Below are positions 34,834-44,409 of a DNA stretch of 64,000 bases, in pieces (within the stretch, counting starts at the first letter, position 1; each line of letters begins with the position of its first letter). The notes beneath the pieces were generated by a model. That model made no database searches, was not told the origin of the DNA, and saw only the letters and a list, made by a program, of their open reading frames with translations. The position numbers were made by a program, and so were the translations under genes. The DNA is from Bradyrhizobium sp. AZCC 1719 (GTDB taxonomy: Bacteria; Pseudomonadota; Alphaproteobacteria; Rhizobiales; Xanthobacteraceae). Location: positions 1 through 64,000 of the forward strand of contig NZ_JAZHRU010000001.1 in assembly GCF_036924525.1 (NCBI RefSeq), written 5' to 3'.

Positions 34834-36915
34834 GCCGCCTTCCGTTCCATGACAATACTGCCGGCACCGTCGATATGGGCATCGAAGCTCGTCGAGACGA
34901 ATGTCGATGTCTCATCTTCCGCGATCACAGCGGGTCCCGCGATGGTCGCTCCCGGTGCCATCGCGTCGCGTCGGTACAGCGGAATTTCGACAACCTTCCC
35001 TTGCCCGGCCATCGAAAAACTTGCGGCTGCCAGCGGCTTTTCCGGCCGGCTTGCGCGTCACCTCGGTAACGCGCGACGGATTGCGCGGCTCGGTGGTCGC
35101 GAGCACCGACCAGCTTAGCACCTCGATCGCAGCGCCCGGAATCGGCCGCTCGAACAAGGCCGCATAATCCGTCTCGAAGGCCTGGCGCAGACCTGCGAGA
35201 TCCGATGCCGTCAACCGCCGGTTCGGCAGCTCAACCATGATCTCGTGTCCCTGTCCGACATACCGCATGAAAGCGGCGCGTCGTTCGCGCACTGGCGCGC
35301 CGGCCGCGCCGGGCTCGACCAGGGCGCGCGCCTCGGTCGCCATCTCATCCAGCAGGTCGGACACAGCTGTGGCATCGAACGCATCGAGCCTGGCATGACG
35401 GCTGCGCACCAACTCATAGGCGATGGGCGCCGCAAGAAATCCGACGGCCGAGCCGACGCCGGCATTGGACGGTACGATCACGCGCGCGACGCCGATCTTC
35501 TCGGCGACACGGGCCGCGTGCAGCGGCGCGGCGCCGCCGAAGGCAATCAGGGTGTGCTGGCCAATGACGGCGCCGCGCTCGACCGCATGGACGCGGGCGG
35601 CGCTCGCCATGTTCTCGCACACGACCTCATGCACGGCGTAGGCCGACGTTTCCGCCGATAGTCCCAGCGGTTCACCAATGTCGCGCAATAAGGCCTGTTT
35701 GGACAGTTCGAGGTTAAGCTTGATCGTCCCGCCTGCAAATGCGTCCGGATCGATCTTGCCGAGCGCGACATCCGCATCTGTCACGGCGGGGCGTTGACCG
35801 CCGCGGCCGTAGCAGGCCGGCCCCGGCTCGGATGACGCACTCTCAGGGCCGACCGCGACGCGCTTCAGGGCGTCGACACGCGCGATCGAGCCGCCGCCGG
35901 CGCCGATCTCGACCATCTCGATCACGGGAATGCGCACCGGCAGGCCCGACCCTTTCAGGAAACGGGCGGCGCGATCGACCTCGAACACGCGCGAGGTTTC
36001 GGGCTGGTACTTTTCGATCAGGCAGATCTTGGCGGTGGTGCCACCCATGTCGAAGGACAGGACCCTGCTCTCGCCCAGACGCGCCGCGACCTGCGCCGCA
36101 AAAATCGCGCCGCCTGCCGGCCCCGATTCGACCAGGCGCACCGGAAAGCGCCGTGCCGTCTCGATCGAGGTGACGCCACCGCCTGAGGTCACGAGATAGA
36201 TGGCGCCGCGAAACTGCTCGACCTGCAGCGCCTCGGCCATGCGCGCGAGATAGCCGTCGATCAACGGCTGCACATAGGCATTGGCGACGGCGGTCGAGGT
36301 CCGCTCGTATTCGCGGATTTCAGGGCACACCGCCGACGACAGCGTTACCCAGATCCCCGGCATTTCCTCTTTCAGGATCGCGGCGGCGCGCCGTTCATGC
36401 TCGGGATTGGCATAAGAGTGTAGGAAGGCGAAGGCGACGCTTTCCACATTCTGCGCGCGCAGCTCGGGCACGAGTGCACGCACGGCGGTTTCGTCGAGCG
36501 GCAACCGCACGGCGCCCTGCGCATCGATGCGCTCGGGGACCGTGAAACGCAGGGCGCGCGGCGCCAGCGGTTTCGGCTTGTCGATCGCAAGGTCGTATTG
36601 ATCGTAACGACTCTCGGTACCGATATCGAGCACGTCGCGGAAACCTTGCGTCGCGACAAGCGCCGTCTTCGCGCCGCGGCGTTCGATGATGGCGTTGGTC
36701 GCAAGCGTCGTGCCGTGAATGAAGACGTCGATATCGCTCATGTGGGCGCGCGCGTCGGCCAGAATGAAACGCATCCCGTCCAGCACCGCCTGCTCCGGTC
36801 GTGCGCGCGTCGTCAGCACCTTGCGCGTCCTGCGATCCTGCCCCACATCCAAGACGATATCCGTGAAAGTGCCCCCGATATCGACGGCAAGCCGCACTTC
36901 GGCTCCCTCAAGCAT
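34830..36915 (-). pseudogene. hyuA: Hydantoinase/5-oxoprolinase family, subunit A, frameshifted near the 3' end
   Basis: HyuA-family ATPase subunit of ~690 codons. The N-terminus has the actin-like phosphate motif VDIGGTFTDIVLD; FIHGTTLATNAIIERRGAKTALVATQGFRD and VLSFDMGGTTAKICL follow. The main frame keeps family similarity to about VTEVTRKPAGK and then runs into nonsense. The expected end (GKVVEIPLYRRDAMAPGATIAGPAVIAEDETSTFV) is in another frame that stops at 34830 and overlaps the hyuB start as ATGA. The switch lies at 35001-35020, next to an A5 run (35015-35019). Loss of only the last ~60 residues plus intact hyuB suggests a recent mutation or a sequencing error. It reads away from the arylformamidase-like gene. 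Confidence 0.88.
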
Positions 36916-37282
36916 TCCAAATCTCCGCGTGCTGACCGACGAACTGTAGCCAAATATTCAGCAATTTCCATGCCACCGACTGCGCTGGCGGCGACATATC
37001 CAGCGATTTTGCTGGGTACCTATGCAGCACAACAAACATCCCGCGCCGGCCACTGACGGCACCTCATTTCATTTGTCGGCACCCGCGCACTCTCGTTTCC
37101 AAGCACGAAAATTGCATGGTGCTACCCCCATGAACCTGGCCAATCCGGACATCCACATGCTGCGCTCGCTGACGCCCGGCAGCATACCGAGACCGAGCGG
37201 GCGGCTTGGTCGTACTAAACTCATGATCGTCCCTTAGCGGATTTGAACAACAATGAATGCTTTGGTTCAGCAGGAGTGACGC
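36916..37282. other. Divergent intergenic region, 367 bp
   Basis: This lies between the divergent hyuA and hydrolase genes and should hold both promoters. I see no clear dyad or regulator site. A 71-codon frame at 37022-37237 (+) has no ribosome site and no recognisable similarity, so I do not call it. GGAGTGAC just before 37283 is the ribosome site of the hydrolase. Confidence 0.5.
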
Positions 37283-38170
37283 GTGACTGATATCTCGGCG
37301 ACGAAGGACAAGACTCTCGATCCCCGGCTGAACTGGGCTGCGCTTTCCCAAGCAGAGCGTGACGCCGCCTATGACAACAACGCAGCGGTAAAGAACAGCG
37401 CAGTGCTGATCGCCGAAAGAAATCAGATGTCCGAAACGCTGCGGGCCAGCCGCAAGTCCTTTCTTGATGTTCCCTATGGCGACCGCGAAAGGACGAAGGT
37501 CGATCTTTATCCGGCCGCCGACAAGACAGCGCCCTGCCTGGTCTTTTTGCACGGCGGTTACTGGCAGCGCAATTCGCGTGAAGTATTTGCAATGCTGGTC
37601 GAAGGCGTCGCGGCCCATGGCTGGTCGGTTGCCATCCCCGGATATTCGCTGGCGCCCGACGCTTCGTTGACGGACATCGTGACGGAGATATCCCTGTCGC
37701 TCGACTGGCTGGCCAAAAACGGAGAGTCGTACGGCATCTCCGGACCCGTCGTGCTCTCGGGCTGGTCCGCCGGCGCCCACCTCGTCGCAATGGCACTCGG
37801 TCACCCGCGCGTCGCCGCGGGACTGGCGATTTCCGGCGTGTACGATCTCGGACCCATCCGCGATACGGGCCTCAACAATGCGCTGAAGCTAACCAGCGCG
37901 GAAGTCGCGGCACTATCGCCGCTTCGCCTGACCGCCGTCCGCAAGCGACTCGACATCGCCTACGGCACGGCCGAACTTCCGGCGCTGGCTTTCGATTCAA
38001 TCAAGCTTCATGAAATGCGAGCCGCCGCTGGCGCGCCCGGCAAGCTCTACCCGATCGAAGGCGCAGACCATTTCACCATCCTCAGCGAGCTGCAGCGCCC
38101 TGACGGCGCGCTGGTCGATATCGCCCGAAAGCTCATCAGGTGGCAGTCGTCTAAGTCGCCGCCGACCTGA
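37283..38170 (+). CDS. Alpha/beta hydrolase, arylformamidase/kynurenine formamidase-like
   Basis: A 295-residue alpha/beta hydrolase. The oxyanion-hole motif HGGYWQR and the nucleophile elbow GWSAGAHLVAMAL match the kynurenine-formamidase branch; the catalytic His is in GADHFTI. The start is GTG with GGAG four bases away. These enzymes hydrolyse N-formyl or similar amide/ester bonds. It is divergent from the hydantoinase operon and overlaps the Rieske gene by 20 bp tail to tail. In this setting it may open or deformylate a breakdown product of an N-heterocycle; this is inference. Confidence 0.85.
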   Translation: MTDISATKDKTLDPRLNWAALSQAERDAAYDNNAAVKNSAVLIAERNQMSETLRASRKSFLDVPYGDRERTKVDLYPAADKTAPCLVFLHGGYWQRNSREVFAMLVEGVAAHGWSVAIPGYSLAPDASLTDIVTEISLSLDWLAKNGESYGISGPVVLSGWSAGAHLVAMALGHPRVAAGLAISGVYDLGPIRDTGLNNALKLTSAEVAALSPLRLTAVRKRLDIAYGTAELPALAFDSIKLHEMRAAAGAPGKLYPIEGADHFTILSELQRPDGALVDIARKLIRWQSSKSPPT

Positions 38171-38522
38171 TCGCCCCGGCGTCGATCCAGACCTGATCGT
38201 CTCCGATCCGGACCGGGTATAGCCGCAACGGCCGGCTCGGCCAGCCGTAGGAAATCTCGCCATTACGGAGATCGAACGAAGCCGCGTGACGAGGACAGAA
38301 CAGGCGTCCTCCCAACAGGTGTCCAAGACTGAGGTCAGCCTGTTCGTGCGGGCACATCCGTTCGCAGGCTACCGCGCGTCCTTCGCTCCAGACCAGGATC
38401 AGATCGATGCCGGTCACGCGGACGCAGACGATCGTTTGCGAGATCAGCCGGCTGAGCCCACAGACCGGCATCCATTTTCCGTCGTCTGACAACGCGACCA
38501 TTGGGGGCGGCTCATCCGCCAA
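38151..38522 (-). CDS. Rieske [2Fe-2S] ferredoxin-like protein
   Basis: A 123-residue single Rieske domain: Cys57-Pro-His59 and Cys76-Pro-Arg-His79 ligate the [2Fe-2S] cluster (CPHEQADLSLG... LFCPRHAASFDL). No oxygenase catalytic domain is attached, so it is an electron carrier, as in aromatic-ring oxygenases or nitrite-reductase small subunits. It overlaps livF by 11 bp and ends the liv operon. Its electron partner is not evident in the window; the molybdenum hydroxylase has its own Fe-S subunit. Confidence 0.88.
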   Translation of the reverse strand: MADEPPPMVALSDDGKWMPVCGLSRLISQTIVCVRVTGIDLILVWSEGRAVACERMCPHEQADLSLGHLLGGRLFCPRHAASFDLRNGEISYGWPSRPLRLYPVRIGDDQVWIDAGAIRSAAT

Positions 38523-39216
38523 GATAGGCCTTTCGCACGTGCTCGTTCTCGATCATCTCCGCACCAGGCCCGGAAAGAACGATACGGCCGCCCTCCAGGA
38601 GATAGGCGTGGTCGCACATCTCGAGCGCCGCAAACGCGTTCTGCTCGACCAGCAGTACCGTCGTTCCGGAATCTCGGATGCCGCGGATGATCGCAAACGT
38701 TCGCTCGACGATGTTGGGCGCGAGCCCAAGGGAAGGTTCGTCGAACATGATCAAGCGCGGACGTGACATCAGCGCCCGGCCGATCGCCAGCATTTGTTGT
38801 TCGCCGCCGGACAAGGTGCCGGCAGCCTGCCGCTTGCGGTCGGCGAGGCGCGGAAACTCGGCATAGATCCGATCGCGGTCGGATGCGATATCGGCAGCAC
38901 TGCTGCGCAGATAGGCTCCCATGTCGAGATTTTCCTCAACCGTCATATGTGGAAACACTCGCCGTCCTTCCGGACAATGCGCGATCCCACTCGTCACCAC
39001 GCGCGGCGGCTTGGCGCCCGCAATGTCCTTGCCCTCGAACAGCATCGATCCCGAACGCGGCGCAACGAGCCCGGAGATCGCGCGCAGCGTGGTGCTCTTG
39101 CCGGCGCCGTTGGCGCCGATCAAGGCGACCAGCTGCCCGGCCTTGACCTCCAGCGAAATGCCGCGCAACGCCATGACGCCGCCGTAGCCACACACCATGT
39201 CGCGGATCTCAAGCAC
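38512..39216 (-). CDS. livF: Branched-chain amino acid-type ABC transporter ATPase (LivF)
   Basis: A 234-residue ATPase of the LivF group: Walker A GANGAGKST, signature LSGGEQQMLAIGRALM, Walker B MFDEPSLGLAPN and the LivF-type end. It overlaps livG by 8 bp. Members of this transporter class often carry aromatic acids, urea or amides, not only leucine, so the name marks the family and not the cargo. Confidence 0.93.
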   Translation of the reverse strand: MLEIRDMVCGYGGVMALRGISLEVKAGQLVALIGANGAGKSTTLRAISGLVAPRSGSMLFEGKDIAGAKPPRVVTSGIAHCPEGRRVFPHMTVEENLDMGAYLRSSAADIASDRDRIYAEFPRLADRKRQAAGTLSGGEQQMLAIGRALMSRPRLIMFDEPSLGLAPNIVERTFAIIRGIRDSGTTVLLVEQNAFAALEMCDHAYLLEGGRIVLSGPGAEMIENEHVRKAYLGG

Positions 39217-39985
39217 GTGTCGCTCCCTGCCCGAGATAGGCCTCGATCACGGCCGGGTCGTTCCGGATCACGTCCGGCGGTCCCTCGGCAATGATCCGGC
39301 CGTAGTTCAGCACGACGATCCGGTCCGAGACGCTCATCACCATCGGCATGTCGTGCTCGACGAGCAGGATGGTGACGCCGCGATCCCGGATGTTGCGAAC
39401 CAACTGCACGAAGGTGTGGGTTTCCGAGGCGTTCATGCCGGAGACCGGCTCGTCGAGCAGCAGCATCGACGGCTCGGCGGCCAGCGCCAACGCCACACCG
39501 ACAAGACGCTGCTCACCATAGGACAGCGAGCCTGCAAGATCGTAGGCGCGGCGTTCGAGACCAACCCATTCGACCAATTCGCTGGCGCGCTCCCGCAAAC
39601 GGCGTTCCGAAGACCGCGCGCGCGGCAGCCCCAAAATGGCTTCGAGAAGGCTGACTCTCCCCTGGCGGTGCAGCCCGACTAGTAGATTGTCGTAGACGGT
39701 GTCGTTCGGAAAAACGCTGGTACGCTGGAAGGTGCGGGCCAAACCGAGATCAGCGATCTGATGCGGCTTCAATCCATTGAGCGCGCTTCCACGATAGCTC
39801 ACGGCACCGCGTGTTGGATCAAGAAAGCCCGTGACGACGTTGAAAGCCGTCGTCTTGCCGGCGCCGTTGGGCCCGATCAGGCTGACAATTTCGCCCTCGC
39901 CGACCGTGAAGTTCAAATCCGAGAGCGCAACGAGCCCTCCGAAGTGCACAGCGACCTTCTCGACCTTCAAGGCGATCGCTATCAT
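39209..39985 (-). CDS. livG: Branched-chain amino acid-type ABC transporter ATPase (LivG)
   Basis: A 258-residue ATPase of the LivG group: Walker A GPNGAGKTT, the GLARTFQ stretch typical of LivG, signature LSYGEQRLVGVALAL and Walker B MLLLDEPVSGMN. The start ATG at 39985 shares one base with the livM stop (TGATG). The open frame upstream of it is a shadow of livM. Confidence 0.93.
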   Translation of the reverse strand: MIAIALKVEKVAVHFGGLVALSDLNFTVGEGEIVSLIGPNGAGKTTAFNVVTGFLDPTRGAVSYRGSALNGLKPHQIADLGLARTFQRTSVFPNDTVYDNLLVGLHRQGRVSLLEAILGLPRARSSERRLRERASELVEWVGLERRAYDLAGSLSYGEQRLVGVALALAAEPSMLLLDEPVSGMNASETHTFVQLVRNIRDRGVTILLVEHDMPMVMSVSDRIVVLNYGRIIAEGPPDVIRNDPAVIEAYLGQGATRA

Positions 39986-41031
39986 CACGCGTGCTCCTTG
40001 GCGTCGCGTTCGGAGAAGGTAACCGGTGCAACCGTCTCGGCCCGGTTCCGCGGTTTCGCAAATCGCAGAGCCAGCGACGGCACGATGCCGCGCGGCAATA
40101 CGAACAGGATAACGATCAGCACGCCGCCATACGCGATCCATTGCGCCTCCGGCGCCATGATCGGCCGCAGAAACACAGGCAACAGCCCAAAGATCATTCC
40201 GCCGACGATGGGCCCCGCCAGCGAGCCCTTGCCGCCGGTGATGACCATGATCACCATCGTCACCGTGTTGATAAAAGCAAACACTTCGGGATCGATGATC
40301 CGGATGTAGTGTGCGTAAAGGCTGCCGGCCGCGCCTGCGATCCCCGCCGAGATCACCGCTGCCAAAGTGAGCGTCCTTGTCACGTCGATGCCGACGGATA
40401 CCGCCAGTGTTTCGTTTTCCATCAACCCGCGCATGGCGCGGCCGAAATGCGAATGGACCAGGCGCGAGATCAGTACATAGGTGACGACCGCGACGGCAAG
40501 CACGAGGTAATAGTTCTGCAGCTTGGTGCGGAGGGTCAGATCACCAAGACCCGGCAATCCGATCGTAATCGAAGGAATGTTGGTCAGCGCCAGCGGGCCC
40601 TGCGTCAGCTCAACCCAATTCAGCGCCACCAGCCGGACCACTTCGGCAAAGGAAATCGTCACGATCACGAAGTAAGCGCCGCGCACGCGAAACGACAACA
40701 GCCCCACGAGATATCCGCACAATCCCGCAACGACGATGGCCAACACGAAGCCGACGATTGGCGGCCAGGGGGTGTGAACGACGCGAAAGCCGAAGGGCAA
40801 GCCGACATCGAAGCCAAGCGACGTCAATGCGCTGACATAGGCGCCAATGCCGAAGAACGCGATGTGACCAAGGCTGAGCTGACCGGTAAACCCAAGCAGC
40901 AGATTGAGGCTCATCGCTCCGATGATGAATATGCCGGTCGTGATCAGCGCGTTCATGAGATATGGATCGCGCAGCCAGAGCGGCACCGATGCGAACGCGA
41001 CGACCGAGAAAATGGCGACTCCTGACTTCAT
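39985..41031 (-). CDS. livM: Branched-chain amino acid-type ABC transporter permease (LivM)
   Basis: A 348-residue permease with about nine hydrophobic segments and the LivM features LNLLLGFTGQLSLGHIAFFGIGAY and GKGSLAGPIVGGMIFGLLP. The start overlaps the livH stop as ATGA. It pairs with LivH as the heterodimeric membrane part. Confidence 0.93.
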   Translation of the reverse strand: MKSGVAIFSVVAFASVPLWLRDPYLMNALITTGIFIIGAMSLNLLLGFTGQLSLGHIAFFGIGAYVSALTSLGFDVGLPFGFRVVHTPWPPIVGFVLAIVVAGLCGYLVGLLSFRVRGAYFVIVTISFAEVVRLVALNWVELTQGPLALTNIPSITIGLPGLGDLTLRTKLQNYYLVLAVAVVTYVLISRLVHSHFGRAMRGLMENETLAVSVGIDVTRTLTLAAVISAGIAGAAGSLYAHYIRIIDPEVFAFINTVTMVIMVITGGKGSLAGPIVGGMIFGLLPVFLRPIMAPEAQWIAYGGVLIVILFVLPRGIVPSLALRFAKPRNRAETVAPVTFSERDAKEHA

Positions 41032-41900
41032 CCGACGCGCTCCGAGCGCGCGAAAAGTCCGGTCGGCTTGAAGATCAGAACCGCGATAATGATCAAAAAT
41101 CCCATGGCGTCGCGGTATCCCGAGGAAACGTAGCCGGCGCCGAGTTCTTCGGCGAGCGCCAGGATGAAACCGCCAATCACCGCGCCGGTGATGTTGCCGA
41201 GCCCGCCCAGGATCACGATCGCGAATGCCTTGACGGCGGCGAGATCGCCCATCTGCGGGAAGATGACGTAGACCGGACCGAGCAATGCGCCTGCCGCGGC
41301 GGCAAGGCTGGAACCGATTGCGAAGGTCGAGGTATAGATCAGGTCGACATTGACGCCCATCAGCGAGGCGGTGTCCTGATCTTGAAATGTCGCCCGCATC
41401 GCACAGCCGAGTTTTGTCTTGTTGATCAAGAGATAGGTGACGACGATCAGCATCGCCGCGGCGGCAAGGACAAACAGCCGCAACCAGGACACCGAGACCG
41501 GTCCGAGCACCAGTGGCGCCTCGGGGAAAGGCGTGGTCACCGATTTCGCCACGCCGCCCCATATCCACAAGGCGCCGGACTGCATCGCGATCCAGGCGCC
41601 GATCATGACAAGCATGGTGGTATCGATGTCGGAGCCGCGCAGCGGCCGCAGCAAGGTCAGCTCGATCGCCGCCCCAAGAAGCCAGCCGGCCACGACAGCA
41701 AGCGGCAGCGCCAGGAAGAAGTTGACTCCGAGCTGATGCACCACGATGAACATGATGTAGGCGCCGAACGTATACAGCACCCCATGCGTGAAGTTCACGA
41801 CGTTCATGATGCCGAAGATCAAGGTGAGACCGATGCCCAGCAGGGCATAGGTGCCGCCGAGCACCAGCATGTTGATCAGATGTTGCAGAAACTCGCTCAA
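41028..41900 (-). CDS. livH: Branched-chain amino acid-type ABC transporter permease (LivH)
   Basis: A 290-residue permease of the LivH group: start MSEFLQHLINMLVLGGTYALLGIGLTLIFGIMNVVNFTHG, about eight hydrophobic segments and the coupling region AVKAFAIVILGGLGNITGAVIGG. It follows the binding-protein gene by ~70 bp. Confidence 0.93.
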   Translation of the reverse strand: MSEFLQHLINMLVLGGTYALLGIGLTLIFGIMNVVNFTHGVLYTFGAYIMFIVVHQLGVNFFLALPLAVVAGWLLGAAIELTLLRPLRGSDIDTTMLVMIGAWIAMQSGALWIWGGVAKSVTTPFPEAPLVLGPVSVSWLRLFVLAAAAMLIVVTYLLINKTKLGCAMRATFQDQDTASLMGVNVDLIYTSTFAIGSSLAAAAGALLGPVYVIFPQMGDLAAVKAFAIVILGGLGNITGAVIGGFILALAEELGAGYVSSGYRDAMGFLIIIAVLIFKPTGLFARSERVG

Positions 41901-41969
41901 GGTGGCCCCCGGATATCCAGATGCCGGCGACGGCCGCGGATTCGCTGCCGCCCTCGCCGGTCAGCAACG

Positions 41970-43124
41970 TCAGAGCGTCTTCATGCCGATCTTGCCGTCG
42001 GTGATTTCGATCAGATAGACGTTGGGCTGGCTCTGGCCGCTTTCCTTGCCTTCGGGACCGGACTTGCGGAACACGATGTCGCCGTTCAGACCCTTCACCT
42101 TGATGTCCCAAAGTGCCGCCTTGATCGCCGCAGGCTCCGCCTTGCCCGCCTTCTCGATCGCCGCCGCTGCGGTGCGGATGCCGTCATAGCCCCGGAAGCT
42201 TTCGGTGCAGCCGGCGAAATCGTAGCCGCGCTTCTTCCATTCGGCGATGAAGTAGCTGGTCGCCTCCGGGTTCGGCGTCTTCTCGGGGAACCAGGGCAGG
42301 AAGGTCGTCAGGTGCATGGTGCCGTTGGCGGCCGCACCCGCCTGCGCGATGATCTGATCCGGATTCTGCGAGCCGCCGGTGGTTATGATGCGCTTCTTGA
42401 GGCCGAGGGCTGCAGCCTGCTTGAAGATCAGCGTGAGTTGGTCCACCGCCGTCGTCACAATGATGGTCTCGGAATCGGTGCCCTTCAGCTTGGAAAGCTG
42501 AGCGCTCATATCCTGGGCGCCCTGATCCATGGTTTCGACGGCTCCGACCGCAATGCCCTTCTCCTTCATCATCTTGCTGAAGTCTTCAGCGGTGCCGCGA
42601 CCCCAGTCGTTGTTGATGATGAGGAAATCGACCTTCTTCAATTCGAGCTTGTCGACGATCCCCTTGAACGCCGCGGCCTCGATCGCCGACGGCGGCGAGA
42701 TACGGAAGATGTAGGGATTGCCGGTCGTGGTGATCTTGCCCGACGAGGAAGTTTCAACCACCATCGGCGTTTCGTATTCCATCAGCTTGGGCATCACGGC
42801 AAGCGTCAGGCTCGAACCCCATGCGCCCATCAGCACCGGCACCTTGTCGCTCGTGATCAGCTTTTCGGCGACGGCGGCCGCCTCTGTCGGATTGCTCTTG
42901 TTGTCCTCAATGACGAGTTCAAGCTTCTTGCCGAGAATGCCGCCCTTTGCGTTGATCTCATCGGCCGCGATCTTGGCGCCGTTGACAACGTAGGTACCGG
43001 ACGCGGCGAACGCACCCGTAAGGGGTTCATTGACGCCGATCTTGATGGTTTGAGCGTTGGCGGCACCACCCAACAAGGCGACCGCCAGCGCTATCGTCGG
43101 AACAACTCTGAAAGTCCGTATCAT
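41970..43124 (-). CDS. Periplasmic binding protein of the LivJ/amide-binding type
   Basis: A 384-residue type I periplasmic binding protein. The signal peptide is MIRTFRVVPTIALAVALLGGAANA, then KIGVNEPLTGAFAASGTYVVNGAKIAADEINAKGGILGKKLELVIEDNKSNP, the standard start of this family. Start at 43124 is chosen for GGAG at six bases. It provides ligand specificity to LivFGHM downstream. Placement just after the molybdenum-hydroxylase operon suggests the ligand is the hydroxylase substrate, probably an aromatic or heterocyclic acid. Confidence 0.9.
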   Translation of the reverse strand: MIRTFRVVPTIALAVALLGGAANAQTIKIGVNEPLTGAFAASGTYVVNGAKIAADEINAKGGILGKKLELVIEDNKSNPTEAAAVAEKLITSDKVPVLMGAWGSSLTLAVMPKLMEYETPMVVETSSSGKITTTGNPYIFRISPPSAIEAAAFKGIVDKLELKKVDFLIINNDWGRGTAEDFSKMMKEKGIAVGAVETMDQGAQDMSAQLSKLKGTDSETIIVTTAVDQLTLIFKQAAALGLKKRIITTGGSQNPDQIIAQAGAAANGTMHLTTFLPWFPEKTPNPEATSYFIAEWKKRGYDFAGCTESFRGYDGIRTAAAAIEKAGKAEPAAIKAALWDIKVKGLNGDIVFRKSGPEGKESGQSQPNVYLIEITDGKIGMKTL

Positions 43125-43203
43125 GTGGTTCTCCAATCTCACGCTGTTCATCTATCCGCAGTTCACACCCGTCGTTTCCGCATAGCGCGGAGACTTCGAT
43201 CCA

Positions 43204-44409
43204 TCACGTCGCTCCGTCATTCTTGGACGAGAGACGATCAACCCAGCCCGCGACCCGCACGCGCAAAAGACTGAACACCAGCGACATTCCGTTCAGCTCA
43301 GCCGTCGTAGCGTCACCCGGTGGCGTGCCCGACAGGCGACGGTCAAGATTGCCGGCAAACTCTGTGATCAATCGCGCTGCGAGATCGCGCACCAGCCCCG
43401 GTCTTCCGACCTGCGCCAGCAGGCCAGTGAGCGTGTATCCGATGGAAATGTCGACGCGTGTCCCCTGCTCGATCGGCACCAGTCGATAGCGAATTTCGCC
43501 CTGCGTCGAAGACCGGCTGCGCCGGTCGTTGCCGATGCCGACGATGCGGCCGGACATATCGGCCGGATTACCTTCGACTCGCGCGGCGCCCTGGAACGTC
43601 GCGGCGATCGGGCCAATCCTGACCCGGATCGCACCTTCGACGCGCTCCGGCTTCGGCGGCGCCGTCAGCGACGCGCCGGGAAGGCAGGCCGCGACAGCAC
43701 CGATGTCGTCGAACATTGCAAAGACCAGCTCCGGCGGGTGCGCGACGCTGAACTGCTGCTTCAGAACGGTGGCGGGGATGAAGTCCGGAATTGCAGGAAC
43801 CGAACTGGCCGTTTCAGACGGCGTTTGTTCGCTTGCCGCCGGCCGGATGCGTTCGGCCCGGTCGGCACCGTCGTGCACGCTTCGACCTGAGCCAACAGGA
43901 CCCAGGATCTTTCGCCCTCCATCCCGCATCGGCGCGATATCGCGGGCACGCCGCGCTTCGATTACCGATTGCACCGCCCGCACGATGCCGACATAGCCGG
44001 TGCACCGGCACAGATTGCCACTCAAACCAACGCGGATCAGGCCCTCGTCGGCTTGCGGCAGGCGCAGCACCAGATCACGCGCCGAGACCAGCATTCCCGG
44101 TGTGCAGTAACCGCACTGCAGCGCATGCTCGCGGGTGAAGGCCGCGCGCAGTTCCGTCGTAACCTCGTCCTCATCGAGGCCTTCGATCGTGGTGACCTCT
44201 GCCCCTTCGCAAGCCACCGCATAGGTGATGCACGAGCGCGCCGGCACGCCGTCGAGCAGCACCGTGCATGCGCCGCAGACGCCGTGTTCGCAGCCGAGAT
44301 GGGTACCGGTCAGGTCGAGCTTCTCGCGAACGAAATCCGCAAGATTGGTGCGCGGTTCCGCTGATACCTGCACCGCGCGCTGATTTACGGTGAGTGCGAT
44401 AATGCTCAT
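43204..44409 (-). CDS. Molybdenum hydroxylase [2Fe-2S] subunit fused to a CoxG/SRPBCC domain
   Basis: A 401-residue two-part protein. Residues 1-155 are a CoxS/XdhC-type subunit with two [2Fe-2S] clusters: Cys40, 45, 48, 60 and Cys99, 102, 134, 136 (CGYCTPGM, CRCTGYVG). After a low-complexity linker (~160-205) comes a CoxG-like SRPBCC domain (~210-355; VAHPPELVFAMFDDIGAVAACLPGA) and a tail. In the CO dehydrogenase cluster coxS and coxG are separate genes; here they are joined. The start overlaps the CoxM-like stop as ATGA; the open frame upstream is a shadow. Confidence 0.88.
   Translation of the reverse strand: MSIIALTVNQRAVQVSAEPRTNLADFVREKLDLTGTHLGCEHGVCGACTVLLDGVPARSCITYAVACEGAEVTTIEGLDEDEVTTELRAAFTREHALQCGYCTPGMLVSARDLVLRLPQADEGLIRVGLSGNLCRCTGYVGIVRAVQSVIEARRARDIAPMRDGGRKILGPVGSGRSVHDGADRAERIRPAASEQTPSETASSVPAIPDFIPATVLKQQFSVAHPPELVFAMFDDIGAVAACLPGASLTAPPKPERVEGAIRVRIGPIAATFQGAARVEGNPADMSGRIVGIGNDRRSRSSTQGEIRYRLVPIEQGTRVDISIGYTLTGLLAQVGRPGLVRDLAARLITEFAGNLDRRLSGTPPGDATTAELNGMSLVFSLLRVRVAGWVDRLSSKNDGAT

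Noticed and set aside
37022..37237. 71-codon frame in the hyuA/hydrolase spacer
   Set aside because: No ribosome site, no recognisable similarity, and it lies where two divergent promoters are expected.
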